From Vibrio sp. qd031 (GTDB lineage: Bacteria > Pseudomonadota > Gammaproteobacteria > Enterobacterales > Vibrionaceae), in contig NZ_JXQD01000018.1 of assembly GCF_002100145.1 (NCBI RefSeq), forward strand, positions 186,001 through 250,000: a stretch of 64,000 nt of DNA, in the 5' to 3' direction. Below the pieces are notes generated by a model. The model was given only the letters and a program-made list of their open reading frames with translations. It was not told where the DNA came from and ran no database searches. Shown piece by piece: positions 25,201 through 34,602 of the stretch (its first letter is position 1; each line of letters opens with the position of its first letter). The translations under genes and the position numbers were made by a program.

Positions 25201-27045
25201 CTAACCCGCTTGTAGGTTGCCATATAAGGTTTGATAGAGCCCATCATCTTTGAGCAGATCTTGGTGAGTCCCCGATTGCACCACTTTGCCATCTTCGAGC
25301 ACGTAGATAAGGTCCGCTTGCTTCACCGCAGATAGTCGGTGCGCAACAATCAGCGTGGTCCGCCCTTGCAAAAACTGATTCAGCGCCAAGTGAAGATTGG
25401 CTTCCGTTGTAGTGTCTAGCGCTGATGTTGCTTCATCTAAAATGACCAAATCGGGATCGTTTAGCACCATTCTCGCGATGGCCAGACGTTGTCGTTGCCC
25501 GCCTGACAAGCGGACGCCTTGTCGACCGATTTCTGAATCTAAACCGTTAGACAGCGTCGATTTTAAATCGCTCAACTGAGCAATGCTAAGCGCTTGCCAC
25601 AAGGTTTCATCATCAAAATCACGTCCAAGAGTTAAGTTTTGGCGCAAGGTATCATTAAAAATCATCGGTTGCTGCAACACCACTGCCATTTTGTCACGAA
25701 GCGCTTCGTAGCTGACGGCTTCAATGGGGTGTCCGTTAACTTTAATGTCCCCACTCTGCTTTTGATAGATCCCCAGTAAAAGCTGAATCAAAGTAGACTT
25801 ACCGCCACCCGAAGCCCCGACGAGCGCGACACGTTTGCCCTTAGGAATCGACAAATTGAGGCTATCGAGAACATTGCGGTCACCATCGTAAGAAAAACTC
25901 ACGTTTTCAAACTCAATGTCGATTAATCGCTTGTCATCAAAAGGATTCACAGTGGCTTGAGGGCGATACTCTTCGTCTAGTTCAAGAATGCCATTGATTC
26001 GCTTCATGGCTGCCGCAGCGCTGTACCAAGAATATTGAATACTTAGCAGCTCTTGAACCGGTGAAAGCATAAACCAAAGGTACCCAAACACCGCGAAGAT
26101 TTGACCTATCGATAAATCACTAAACAGCACCATGATCATCGCGGCAGCGCGAAATATTTCAAAGCCAATCAAAAACATCAAAAATGACAGACGATTGGCC
26201 GCGTCCGATTGCCAAGCATATTTATCTGCATCAAAGCGGATGGCTTCAGCATCTTGCTTGAGCAGTTCTAGATACTCTTTTTCTCTATTGGCCGCGCGCA
26301 GTTGGTAAATACCATCTAACGTTTCAACCAATCGAGATTGAAACTTCTCAAATGCTTGGTTCTCTTTTTTCTTAAGGTGCTTTACCCGCTCACCCAGTTT
26401 ACGGGACAAATAGATAACCACTGGGTTCATCAATATGATAAACAAGCCAAGTTCCCAATTAAGCCAAAGCAGAATTGAGCCAACGCCGATAACCGTTAAT
26501 ACACTGATCACAAACCGGCTTAATGTGGAGCCAATAAACTTGTCGATGGTTTCTATGTCGGTGACTAAGTGGGAGGTTAATCCACCACTGCCTTTTTCCT
26601 CATACTGCTGCATCGATACTCGTCCAAGTTTATCGAGAACCTTTTGCCGCATGACACAGGTAAGCTGTTTCGACACCAAGGTGAACTGCCGAGTTTGCAA
26701 AATATTAAGTGCTTGGCTGCCAATACGCATCAGCACAATCAGCATCAACACCATAACGATATAGCCTACAGGGGTCTGCCAGCCGTCCAGTAAGATCCAG
26801 TTGAGTGCAGCAACACCTTGCGCAGGTTTGTCCAATAACACTTCGTCGACCATAAGAGGAAGCAGCATAGGGATGGGAACACTGATCAGCGTGGCAAAGA
26901 AAGCAATGATGTTGGCAAAGATTAATTTGCGCTTATGGACAATGGCTTGCTGATAGAGCCACTGACGATCCAAAATAAAATAGTCCCGAGTGCTGTTTTG
27001 ATTCACATGTCTTCCTTGAGGCTGAGAATTTGAGAAAAGAGTCAT
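25201..27045 (-). CDS. ABC exporter half-transporter (permease-ATPase fusion)
   Basis: An N-terminal six-helix type-I exporter domain (about 35-325) is joined to an ATPase with Walker A GASGGGKST, signature LSGGQRQRLAIAR and Walker B VILDEATSALD, all intact, so a homodimer could be functional. The substrate is unknown. Placed after hutA on the same strand but beyond a terminator, it could be linked to heme or siderophore traffic, although nothing in the sequence shows this. Length (614) is normal. Confidence 0.88.
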   Translation of the reverse strand: MTLFSNSQPQGRHVNQNSTRDYFILDRQWLYQQAIVHKRKLIFANIIAFFATLISVPIPMLLPLMVDEVLLDKPAQGVAALNWILLDGWQTPVGYIVMVLMLIVLMRIGSQALNILQTRQFTLVSKQLTCVMRQKVLDKLGRVSMQQYEEKGSGGLTSHLVTDIETIDKFIGSTLSRFVISVLTVIGVGSILLWLNWELGLFIILMNPVVIYLSRKLGERVKHLKKKENQAFEKFQSRLVETLDGIYQLRAANREKEYLELLKQDAEAIRFDADKYAWQSDAANRLSFLMFLIGFEIFRAAAMIMVLFSDLSIGQIFAVFGYLWFMLSPVQELLSIQYSWYSAAAAMKRINGILELDEEYRPQATVNPFDDKRLIDIEFENVSFSYDGDRNVLDSLNLSIPKGKRVALVGASGGGKSTLIQLLLGIYQKQSGDIKVNGHPIEAVSYEALRDKMAVVLQQPMIFNDTLRQNLTLGRDFDDETLWQALSIAQLSDLKSTLSNGLDSEIGRQGVRLSGGQRQRLAIARMVLNDPDLVILDEATSALDTTTEANLHLALNQFLQGRTTLIVAHRLSAVKQADLIYVLEDGKVVQSGTHQDLLKDDGLYQTLYGNLQAG

Positions 27046-27137
27046 AGAGTGTACATCAGTTTACGTTGCGCGCTCACACAGCGATCGCATGCAGTTAAGA
27101 AAAAGTTGTGCCCAAAAGTTTACTGGCTAACAATCAC

Positions 27138-27172
27138 AAAACCGCCGCTCTCTACACGAAAGCGGCGGTTTA
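27138..27172 (-). terminator. Rho-independent terminator of hutA
   Basis: AACCGCCGCT (27140-27149) pairs with AGCGGCGGTT (27161-27170) and is followed on the minus strand by TTTTG. It separates hutA from the ABC exporter gene. Confidence 0.8.
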
Positions 27173-27213
27173 TAGGCACTGAGTTATCGGATGCCTAATT
27201 CACAGTCAGCAAA

Positions 27214-29346
27214 TTAAAAGTCATATTTTGCGGTCAATGCAAAGTTACGACGCGCTGCTGTCAAGTCTTGGTCACGCTCGGTTAAGCCGCGTACATCATT
27301 CCACTTGTAGTATTCTTGGTCCGTTAAGTTGAATACACCTGCGCGCAGCGTAAGATTATTCACTGGTACGTAGTAAGCGGTTAGGTCAAGAACCGTCGAC
27401 GAGTCAATCGGCAAGATTTCGTCGCTGCCTTCTTCGGTGTAGATGTCGCTCGCGTCTTTCGCTGCGGTGTACACCAGTTTCAAAGAAGTACCCCAAGTGC
27501 CTTGTGGCGCATCGTAGTTCACACCAAATACTGCATTCCAAGGGTTTACACTGTTAAGTGGGTTCTTTTCGCCATCTTCGCCGTCAGAGTAAGCGGCTGC
27601 GATGCGGCTGCTAAAGCCTTCAACCGGCATAAAGTTCCACAGTAACTGGTTAGAAAACTCGATACCCTTAATGGTCGCTTCATCGATGTTGATCGACTGG
27701 TAGACAGCGTCCATTGTCGCAAAACTTCCATCCACTAACTGATAGTCAATAAAGTTATCGTATTCGCTGTAGAACACTGCGATTTCTGACGAAGAGTAAG
27801 CAACATTGTGACGCCAGCCCAACTCGTAGGAAATACTCTCTTCGGCTTTTAGATCTGGATTCGGTGCGCTGATGTACCCATGCATTGGGTTACCAAACGA
27901 GTAATACAGCTCTTGGAAATCTGGTGCTCTAAAGCCTTGCGAAATTTGTGCAAACACTTTGTTTTCATTGTTGACCGAGTAGACCGTACCCAGACGACCA
28001 GTAACAGCAGAGTCATCAAAGTCTTGGTAATCAGAATCTGGGTTACCACTTGGGTTCTCAGAAGTATCGCCAGGACTTGTTTGGAACGAGTCAAAGCGAA
28101 GACCTGGTGTCACTACCCAGTTACCTGCGGTAATCTCATCTTGGACAAAAAAGCCATAGCGAGTTTCTGAGGCACTTGGCATGTAATAAATGACCTGATC
28201 CTCATTGATTGAGTTGTACTCGTTATTGGTATTGTGAATATCCTTATTAGAGAAAGACGCACCATAGACGATGTAATGCTCGCTATTGCCCCAGTAAAGA
28301 GATTTATCCAGTTGAATGTCACCACTCCAACCTTCGTCACCATAGATGTAATCTTTGGTTTGTACGTTACCAGCAGGAGGTAAGAAGAAGCTACCGCCTA
28401 GTGAAGTACGGTTGGTGATACCGTTCTCTTCTTTGCTTAACCAGTTGACTTGCCATTCGATGCTATCGGCAAAGCTCTGATCTAAGTTCCAAATATGTTT
28501 AAGCCCAAGAGAGGTTTGCGTAGTACGGTCATCACCGGTGTAATCTGTGTACGACGGATCGCTAAATTCAGAGCTTGTATTGTTGTTGACGTAGCTGCCG
28601 CTAAACTCTAAACGGTGTGCATCTGACAGCTGATATTGAAGCTTAACGAGCAGGTCGTTGGTGTCGTAATCTTGAGGATCGGGCTCACCAAAGTTATCGA
28701 TTTGCTCACCGTCGCGACGAGAGTAGGCCACCAAGGTTTCTAGGTCACCAAAACGATTTGCCAACGCCACTGACTCACCGAAGCTGTTATCAGCCGAGGA
28801 GTAATTGAGTTTTACATGTCCGCCAATATCACGGCCTTGCAAGAAGTCCTCAGGATCTTTTGTGGTGAAAGCCACCACACCACCAATTGCATCGCTGCCT
28901 TGAAGCGACGACGCTGAGCCTTTCACCACTTCAACAGATTTGAGTAAATCGGTATCTACGTTAACACGGCCAGAATTGATGAAGCTGTAAGAGCCATTAC
29001 TAAATTGATTAGGCTGAGAAACACCGTCTACCAATATTTTGATGCGGTTGCCTTCCATACCACGCACGTTGATGCTCTGAACGCCTTGGCGTGCTTCGCC
29101 CTCAACGGTTACACCTGGCGTGTAATCAAATAAGTTTTCAACACTGCGCGTCATATCCTGTTCAATATCGTCATCGGAGATAACCGCTACCGAAGCTGCG
29201 GTATCTTCTAACTCTTTTTGAGAACGCGTTGCTGACACAGTCACCGATTCCATGGTGAAAACCTCTTCTGCAGACAAAGAAGTCGATATGGCTGTGGTGG
29301 ATAATGCACTCAAAATAGCCACTGCTAATGGTGTTTTGTTGTTCAT
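27214..29346 (-). CDS. hutA: TonB-dependent heme/hemoglobin receptor
   Basis: The 710-residue outer-membrane receptor has a signal peptide (about 1-26), a TonB box-like ESVTVSATR, a plug domain (VISDDDIEQDM... IKILVDGVSQ) and a 22-strand barrel that ends in Phe (ALTAKYDF). The heme-receptor hallmarks are GFRAPDFQELY (FRAP box) and PNPDLKAE (NPNL-like box). It takes heme from host or environmental sources and needs TonB-ExbB-ExbD, encoded divergently 3 kb to the right. No clear Fur box is seen in the 131-bp upstream gap, so regulation may be indirect or through the hutWXZ transcript. Confidence 0.92.
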   Translation of the reverse strand: MNNKTPLAVAILSALSTTAISTSLSAEEVFTMESVTVSATRSQKELEDTAASVAVISDDDIEQDMTRSVENLFDYTPGVTVEGEARQGVQSINVRGMEGNRIKILVDGVSQPNQFSNGSYSFINSGRVNVDTDLLKSVEVVKGSASSLQGSDAIGGVVAFTTKDPEDFLQGRDIGGHVKLNYSSADNSFGESVALANRFGDLETLVAYSRRDGEQIDNFGEPDPQDYDTNDLLVKLQYQLSDAHRLEFSGSYVNNNTSSEFSDPSYTDYTGDDRTTQTSLGLKHIWNLDQSFADSIEWQVNWLSKEENGITNRTSLGGSFFLPPAGNVQTKDYIYGDEGWSGDIQLDKSLYWGNSEHYIVYGASFSNKDIHNTNNEYNSINEDQVIYYMPSASETRYGFFVQDEITAGNWVVTPGLRFDSFQTSPGDTSENPSGNPDSDYQDFDDSAVTGRLGTVYSVNNENKVFAQISQGFRAPDFQELYYSFGNPMHGYISAPNPDLKAEESISYELGWRHNVAYSSSEIAVFYSEYDNFIDYQLVDGSFATMDAVYQSINIDEATIKGIEFSNQLLWNFMPVEGFSSRIAAAYSDGEDGEKNPLNSVNPWNAVFGVNYDAPQGTWGTSLKLVYTAAKDASDIYTEEGSDEILPIDSSTVLDLTAYYVPVNNLTLRAGVFNLTDQEYYKWNDVRGLTERDQDLTAARRNFALTAKYDF

Positions 29347-29477
29347 AATTTCATAGTTCCATTAAATTTTGGTTGTAGTAATTCCCCGGTCGTTTTTTGA
29401 CCGGTTTAATCCTTTATTAATAAGGTTTATGACGTTGAGCGACGAGTTATTGCAAGCAATGTACTCGTCTAACAGGG
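29347..29477 (-). promoter_or_regulatory. hutZ-hutA intergenic region
   Basis: This 131-bp gap holds a CCGGTC-GTTTTTT-GACCGG hairpin (about 29388-29406) and an AT-rich AAACCTTATTAATAAAGG segment on the minus strand. It probably carries the hutA promoter. The hairpin lacks a good T tract in the direction of transcription, so it may shape the mRNA leader and not end hutZ transcription. Confidence 0.4.
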
Positions 29478-30077
29478 TTAGCTCTCTTCTTGGAGGTGCC
29501 CTTTGTTTTGGAGGTGCCCTTCATCGAGGTGTAAAAAGTCGACAAGATCATTGCCCGATACATTAAAGGCTTGTCCAAAACCCTTGACGTATCGACCGGA
29601 AGAAGGCGTTAGTTTGTAGAGGTTGAAGTCACCTAGCTTACTGAGGTTTTCGGCCATCTCTCCAAATCGAGAGACCAGTGCAGCTATACCCGCTATCCCA
29701 TGCTCCGACGCTTTGTCTATGTGCATCGCTTCGGTATCAAAGGTCAGCCTTTTACGCGCGTGGACACTTTTGGCTTCATTCTCGTCTTGAATCATCATTA
29801 TCGACACGCGCTTATTCAGTTTTAGATTTTTGCCGTGCTCGGCCAAATCGCTCACTAAGATGTAATAACCCTGCTGGTCAAAGGCAAAGGGCGCGTAGCT
29901 CACATGCGGAGCACCCGACTCGCCAATAGTCGCAAGTTGCAGAGTTTGTCTAGAGTCACGAAACTCTTGCACCTCTGGCCCCAGTCGATTTTGCAGACGC
30001 TCTTTTTTGATCGCAGAACGATCGCCTTGCGTCGCTGAATGGGTTGGGGAAAGGGTCGATGATGATGAAGTACTCAT
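29478..30077 (-). CDS. hutZ: Heme utilization protein HutZ
   Basis: HutZ has the pyridoxamine-phosphate-oxidase-like split barrel: FRDSRQTLQLATIGESGAPHVSYAPFAF near the N-terminus, then MMIQDENEAKSVHARKRLTF. In Vibrio cholerae it binds heme and degrades it at low pH. A 20-residue Ser/Thr-rich N-terminus and a C-terminal EGHLQ-GHLQ duplication are visible. The gene directly abuts hutX, with no intergenic base, as the last gene of the hutW-hutX-hutZ operon. Confidence 0.93.
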   Translation of the reverse strand: MSTSSSSTLSPTHSATQGDRSAIKKERLQNRLGPEVQEFRDSRQTLQLATIGESGAPHVSYAPFAFDQQGYYILVSDLAEHGKNLKLNKRVSIMMIQDENEAKSVHARKRLTFDTEAMHIDKASEHGIAGIAALVSRFGEMAENLSKLGDFNLYKLTPSSGRYVKGFGQAFNVSGNDLVDFLHLDEGHLQNKGHLQEES

Positions 30078-30596
30078 TTATGCAAATTCCGTTTTTAGTT
30101 GTGCTAGAAGTTCAAGTTGCTCTGGAAACAGTTGACGTTTTTTGTCGCGACCTAAGTACACTTTAAACACGCACTCGCCTTGGGCATCAAAAAATCCAAT
30201 GTAGTGGCTTTCCATTTTGCGAAACGGCTTAGAGACAATGGCAATATGTTCAATAAGATCCAACCGTAAGTGGCCATGAAGCTCACCTTCGCGCCCCATT
30301 AGATTGTAGTATCCATGGGCAACCTTGCCCTTTGGAAACGGCGCTTTGTATTCAAAGATTGAGCCAAAGGAATGCACGATGGTGGTCACTTTACCCCAAG
30401 AGGCAAGCTGCTCTAAAATGGTCTGCGCGTGACTACCTTCGACGGCATGAACCATGGTGCTTGGTAACACAAAAGTAATTTCACCTTCAGTTTGCTCAAG
30501 CGATTTTGCCATTTCGCTAATAGGCACGTTAGCGTCTTGCTCTAACAGTGTTGCGACTTTATAGAGCGTCTGCTCTTTGCTGCGATTCTGGTACAT
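30078..30596 (-). CDS. hutX: Heme carrier protein HutX
   Basis: The 172-residue protein has the HutX/ChuX fold: LPSTMVHAVEGSHAQTILEQL, VTTIVHSFGSIFEYKAPFPKG and HYIGFFDAQGECVFKVYLGRDKKR. HutX holds heme in the cytosol and passes it to HutZ. The gene lies 9 bp after hutW and abuts hutZ, so the three are surely co-transcribed. Confidence 0.93.
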   Translation of the reverse strand: MYQNRSKEQTLYKVATLLEQDANVPISEMAKSLEQTEGEITFVLPSTMVHAVEGSHAQTILEQLASWGKVTTIVHSFGSIFEYKAPFPKGKVAHGYYNLMGREGELHGHLRLDLIEHIAIVSKPFRKMESHYIGFFDAQGECVFKVYLGRDKKRQLFPEQLELLAQLKTEFA

Positions 30597-30605
30597 GTCG
30601 TTTCC

Positions 30606-32102
30606 TTATGCGACCGCTTTTGAAGCGTTTTTATGATGAGTTGAGTCGTGATTTTCTGTATGAGAATTCTTACTGCCCTGCTCTATGCCATTTTCTGGCG
30701 ACGGAGCATGGCTGTTTGGCTTGCTCGTACACCTAGCCATTGTGCTGATTAAGTTTTGTGCCAAAGTCACTGACCAAAATTGGCCCGCTAAAGTGAGTGA
30801 CAGTGCGTGCTCTTCCAAGTTTACAAGGCCGCGCTGCTGCCAAGCTTCAAACAGAGGCAGTAGCGCATCAAAAAGTAGCCCTTCCGATGTATGCCCAAGT
30901 TCTGAGCGACGCAATACGCCGCGGTCGAACGCTGCTTTTACGGTGTTGCTGCTTTGATGACCTATTGGTGATTGAAAAGCCATTCCTACTGGAAAACTGT
31001 TTGAGTTCACGGCGCTGATGTAGGCGTCCATATCACGGTGTTGCATCGCGCTAACACCATTAAAGTTGCCGCCTGCCCCAGCGCCTATTGGCAGCACTTC
31101 AGCGGACGTCTTGGCTAAACTGTTATAAATACTGCGCTCACGATTGCCCGACGCCCAGTGATTAACGCTTAAACGTCTTTGATGATGCTTGGCCATAAAC
31201 TCCACACCCATTTGGAACATCGTCGCTTTCATTTGCGTGTCGGCAGGAGCTGGTAATTTACCCTGTTCGACCATACGCCCCATAGGCAGGTTTTGCATTT
31301 CAATGAGTTGATACAGGTCGACGCCGTCTACGCCAGAGTCCAAATAAAACTCTAGATCCCGCTGCCAAATATCTAAGGTTTGAAAAGGCAATCCATAAAG
31401 CAAATCAATCACGATCGGCGCGGCATTGTACGAAACCATTGTTGCTAAATGCTCAACGACTACTTCTTGATCATCGAGGCGTTTGGCTTTGCGTCTAACG
31501 TGAGTATCAAAACTCTGAACCCCCAACGAAAAGCGGTTGAAGCCTCCTTCTAAAGCCGCTTCAAATTTTTCGGTGCTAAATCGATTAACGCGACCTTCTA
31601 AGGTAATTTCACAATCGGGAGTAAGCGGGAAATGCTCTCTGATCAGCTTTCCAAGACGCTCAATTTGCGCCGCAGAAAGGTCGGTAGGCGTGCCACCACC
31701 AACATAGACCGCCTGAAACGGAAAGGCTTGCGACCAAGAGAACGAGGCTTTGTATATGAGCTCGGCTTCAAGAGCGGTAAAGTAATCTTCGATTAAGCTT
31801 GTGCTGGAGGCGTATTGAAAGAAATTGCAGTACGTACAACGCACTCGGCAAAAAGGAATATGGATGTATAAACAACGGTCGTTAGCAATGGCTGGTTGCG
31901 CCAGTGAAGACTCTGTTAATGCATGAGTAAGCGCGCTCTGTACTGAGCTTGGGTTGATAGGCTTGCTCATACCACCTGCGTGCGCACCTTTTTTTCGAGC
32001 AAACGCGAAACGCAGAGGATCAGGGGTTGAGCGCCCAACAACGGATTCATCGTCGAGTAACGATTGTAGGGCGTCGCGATTAAACACTATGTGCTCTGTC
32101 AT
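30606..32102 (-). CDS. hutW: Radical SAM heme-degradation/utilization protein HutW (ChuW-like)
   Basis: The CxxxCxxC motif (Cys85, Cys89, Cys92 in IPFCRVRCTYCNFF) binds the [4Fe-4S] cluster that cleaves SAM. YVGGGTPTDLS and the HemN-like core follow. In enterobacteria ChuW opens the heme ring anaerobically by methyl transfer; HutW is the Vibrio counterpart. The 498-residue protein has a polar His/Lys/Ser-rich tail (about 465-498). First gene of the operon, transcribed away from tonB, with a Fur-like box in the shared promoter region. Confidence 0.92.
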   Translation of the reverse strand: MTEHIVFNRDALQSLLDDESVVGRSTPDPLRFAFARKKGAHAGGMSKPINPSSVQSALTHALTESSLAQPAIANDRCLYIHIPFCRVRCTYCNFFQYASSTSLIEDYFTALEAELIYKASFSWSQAFPFQAVYVGGGTPTDLSAAQIERLGKLIREHFPLTPDCEITLEGRVNRFSTEKFEAALEGGFNRFSLGVQSFDTHVRRKAKRLDDQEVVVEHLATMVSYNAAPIVIDLLYGLPFQTLDIWQRDLEFYLDSGVDGVDLYQLIEMQNLPMGRMVEQGKLPAPADTQMKATMFQMGVEFMAKHHQRRLSVNHWASGNRERSIYNSLAKTSAEVLPIGAGAGGNFNGVSAMQHRDMDAYISAVNSNSFPVGMAFQSPIGHQSSNTVKAAFDRGVLRRSELGHTSEGLLFDALLPLFEAWQQRGLVNLEEHALSLTLAGQFWSVTLAQNLISTMARCTSKPNSHAPSPENGIEQGSKNSHTENHDSTHHKNASKAVA

Positions 32103-32407
32103 GAGTTAGTCTCTTGTGAGCTTCTCACTATCACTCGCCTTGCCAACGCAAGCGTAAATCGTTGTCAACCAATGCGTCAGTTCACAACACGTCAGCGCAA
32201 TAACTAGCACTAAAGTTTATGTATGTGACCGACGACTATTTGAGTCATTGGTTTAGACAATCAAGTTAATAGAAAGAAACTGGGTTGCATGTTTCGTTGA
32301 GAGCTATCATATTTATTTTAAATGATAATGCAAATGATATTTGATCTCATTTGCATTTTATGGATAATGGCCACACTGACAGTTATTATTTGTGTGCAAC
32401 CTGACTC
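32103..32407. promoter_or_regulatory. Divergent hutWXZ / tonB promoter region
   Basis: The 305-bp gap separates two divergent heme operons. Apart from the Fur-like site near 32320 it is plain, moderately AT-rich DNA; the hutW-proximal 150 bp shows no strong motif. Both operons are probably controlled from here under iron limitation. Confidence 0.6.
32320..32345. promoter_or_regulatory. Fur box
   Basis: AAATGATAATGCAAATGATATTTGAT contains GATAATGCAAATGATATT, matching the Fur consensus built from overlapping GATAAT/ATTATC units. A further ATCTCATTTGCATTT lies just downstream, suggesting extended or paired binding. It is 63-88 bp before the tonB start codon. Confidence 0.75.
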
Positions 32408-33364
32408 ATGCGTTATCCCCGATACATCATTGCAACCCTTACAGCACTTGCTCTTCACGGTGTTGCATTAACGTATGCCAAACCAGAAACAACACTGAGC
32501 ATGGACACCTTGGCTGGGCAGTCCTCGATGCAAATTCAGTTTGTTAGTGCACCTAAACCATCTACAACGCCCACAGAGACGACAAACGAAGAACCAAAGA
32601 GCCCAATCGCTGCTGAAAACATTGAGCCCGCTGCGCCCGTCAGTGAACCAGTAACCGAAAATAAGCCTAAAGTTGTAGAAAGTAATCAACCTACTTTACC
32701 CAAGTCCGAGCCTCTACCTAAGTCGCAGCCAAAACAAAATGAGCCTGTCGTCAGTAAGCCTGTACCAAAGAAAGCACCTGTAGAACCGATAGAGCCTACT
32801 GTAAAATCCAAGCCAGTAATTGAAAAAGTAGACACAAAGCCGGCACCATCCCCGCAGCAAACTGTCGTCAAAGAGCCTGTTAAAGCGGTTGCTGAGAAGA
32901 AACCAGAGCCAATGAAAACTGAGGCTACTCCTTCTTCCCAGACGGCAGCGGTTACCGAAACGGAACCCAACTTAGAGCCCGATGATCAAACCGTTGAGGC
33001 GCTAGAGACTCTGAGCACAGTAACGAGTTCGGCAAAAAGTGCTCAACCTAAGTTATTTGCTAAACCAGAGTTATTTGCTAAACCAGAGTTAATTGCTAAA
33101 CCCACATTTTCAGCAAAGCCAACACCGGTGAGCTACCCACGTCTCGCCCGTAACCGCGGCTGGCAAGGACGCACTGTGGTCGAAGTGTGGATTGACGACC
33201 AAGGTAAGCAGGTTAAAACGGCAGTACACCAATCCAGTGGCCATGCGTCGCTCGACAAAAGCGCACTCGCTGCAATCAAAAAATGGAAATTTGCCAAACA
33301 TAACGAACATGGTCGCAGTGTCGCGCATCGCGTTCATATCCCAATTGATTTCAAATTAAACTAA
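32408..33364 (+). CDS. tonB: Energy-transducing protein TonB
   Basis: TonB links the inner-membrane ExbBD motor to outer-membrane receptors. There is an N-terminal hydrophobic anchor (about 5-24), a long Pro/Glu/Lys-rich periplasmic spacer (about 50-235) and the C-terminal TonB domain (YPRLARNRGWQGRTVVEVWID... SSGHASLDKSALAAIKKWKF). At 318 residues it is longer than the usual ~240-260; part of the excess is a short tandem repeat of AKPEL-type units near 216-238. First gene of tonB-exbB-exbD-hutB-hutC-hutD. Confidence 0.93.
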   Translation: MRYPRYIIATLTALALHGVALTYAKPETTLSMDTLAGQSSMQIQFVSAPKPSTTPTETTNEEPKSPIAAENIEPAAPVSEPVTENKPKVVESNQPTLPKSEPLPKSQPKQNEPVVSKPVPKKAPVEPIEPTVKSKPVIEKVDTKPAPSPQQTVVKEPVKAVAEKKPEPMKTEATPSSQTAAVTETEPNLEPDDQTVEALETLSTVTSSAKSAQPKLFAKPELFAKPELIAKPTFSAKPTPVSYPRLARNRGWQGRTVVEVWIDDQGKQVKTAVHQSSGHASLDKSALAAIKKWKFAKHNEHGRSVAHRVHIPIDFKLN

Positions 33365-33379
33365 CCAAAGTAGTTATTT

Positions 33380-34189
33380 ATGCAAACGCCAACACCATTA
33401 GATTCTTTTCCAGGCATCCTGTCTCAATTACATTCTCAATTGGGTGTCATGACGTGGCCACTGACCATCATGTCGTTGATCACGGCGATAATATTGGTCG
33501 AGCGCATTATCTATATGTTGCTCAACAGCCGTACCCAAACCTTCGATATATTGTCTAAAATTCATCATTTGGATTTTAACCAAACAGAAGATGTAGAACG
33601 CTTTGTAAAACAAGAGCTTGCTGGACGATCATTGATGTTTCAATCGATGAGAATGTTGCTGAATCATCGTCACTTTCCAAAACAATTACGTGAAGAAGCG
33701 GTGTCAATTTGGCTGTTTAAAAAGCGCCAGCAATTTCGCTCTGGGATCCGCATTCTCTCTCTCATCGGCATGATCAGTCCACTAATAGGCTTGCTAGGTA
33801 CGGTTATGGGTCTAATGGAGATGTTTAAAGGCCTATCACTAACCAGCAACGTTAACCCAGCTACGTTGGCAGATGGGCTGGGGTTAGCGATGTCAACGAC
33901 TGCTGCGGGCCTTATTATCGCTGTACCTGCAATCACTGGCGCACAGTTTTTGAATATGTGGGTAGACAGAACGCTCTCTAAAATTGAGTACACCCTAAAC
34001 CACAGTAACTTGCACATTGAGGGTATTTACGTCGAGGCGATGTCTAACGAAAAACAATCGTTAGGAAATCACCAGTCCCAAGCTGCAGGCAATTCCACCT
34101 GCCCTGCGGCAAACAACACTGCCGACAGTGACTCAAAGGCCACTCGCTTTATGGCGCAAGCCCAGCGCACTTCTGAGGTCAACGCATGA
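33380..34189 (+). CDS. exbB: TonB-system proton channel protein ExbB
   Basis: The protein has three membrane helices in the MotA/TolQ/ExbB pattern: one near 23-45, then the conserved pair in LSLIGMISPLIGLLGTVMGLMEMFK and GLGLAMSTTAAGLIIAVPAI. ExbB forms the pentameric channel around ExbD that uses the proton gradient to drive TonB. The C-terminal ~45 residues are polar and low-complexity. Its stop codon overlaps the exbD start by 4 bp (ATGA), consistent with coupled translation. Confidence 0.93.
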   Translation: MQTPTPLDSFPGILSQLHSQLGVMTWPLTIMSLITAIILVERIIYMLLNSRTQTFDILSKIHHLDFNQTEDVERFVKQELAGRSLMFQSMRMLLNHRHFPKQLREEAVSIWLFKKRQQFRSGIRILSLIGMISPLIGLLGTVMGLMEMFKGLSLTSNVNPATLADGLGLAMSTTAAGLIIAVPAITGAQFLNMWVDRTLSKIEYTLNHSNLHIEGIYVEAMSNEKQSLGNHQSQAAGNSTCPAANNTADSDSKATRFMAQAQRTSEVNA

Positions 34190-34602
34190 TCCATTCGCAT
34201 TCTAACTTTGAGCATGAAGAGAGCCGGCCAGATTTGACGCCCCTACTCGACATTATTTTCATTGTGATGGTATTTCTGATGCTAACCGCAAATGTAGCGG
34301 TGCACACGCTTAATGTGGATATTCCACAAACTCAAGACGGCGCTGTGCTCAGTAAACCTGACACCGCTGTACTCACCATCGGTATTGCTGACTCCCAAAC
34401 ACCTTGGTCAATCGATGGTACGCCCAACGACGATTGGACGAGTTTTACGCGGGCGATAACTGAACATAGAAAGCAGCATCCAGATCAAGAGATCGTCATC
34501 GCCGCAGACAAAAACGCTAATGTAGAAGCAATGCTAAAAGTGCTGGCCTTTCTACAAAAACACAATATTCCTGCTACTCAAATTCTTATGGAAGAGTCCT
34601 AA
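34186..34602 (+). CDS. exbD: TonB-system protein ExbD
   Basis: ExbD has one membrane helix with the essential aspartate in RPDLTPLLDIIFIVMVFLML and a periplasmic domain ending VLAFLQKHNIPATQILMEES. It sits in the ExbB pore and carries protons. Length 138 is typical. It overlaps exbB by 4 bp and hutB by 1 bp (TAATG). Confidence 0.94.
   Translation: MIHSHSNFEHEESRPDLTPLLDIIFIVMVFLMLTANVAVHTLNVDIPQTQDGAVLSKPDTAVLTIGIADSQTPWSIDGTPNDDWTSFTRAITEHRKQHPDQEIVIAADKNANVEAMLKVLAFLQKHNIPATQILMEES

Noticed and set aside
25201..27045. Siderophore or heme export role for the ABC transporter
   Set aside because: Only its position near hutA suggests it; no sequence feature supports a substrate, so it is left unassigned.
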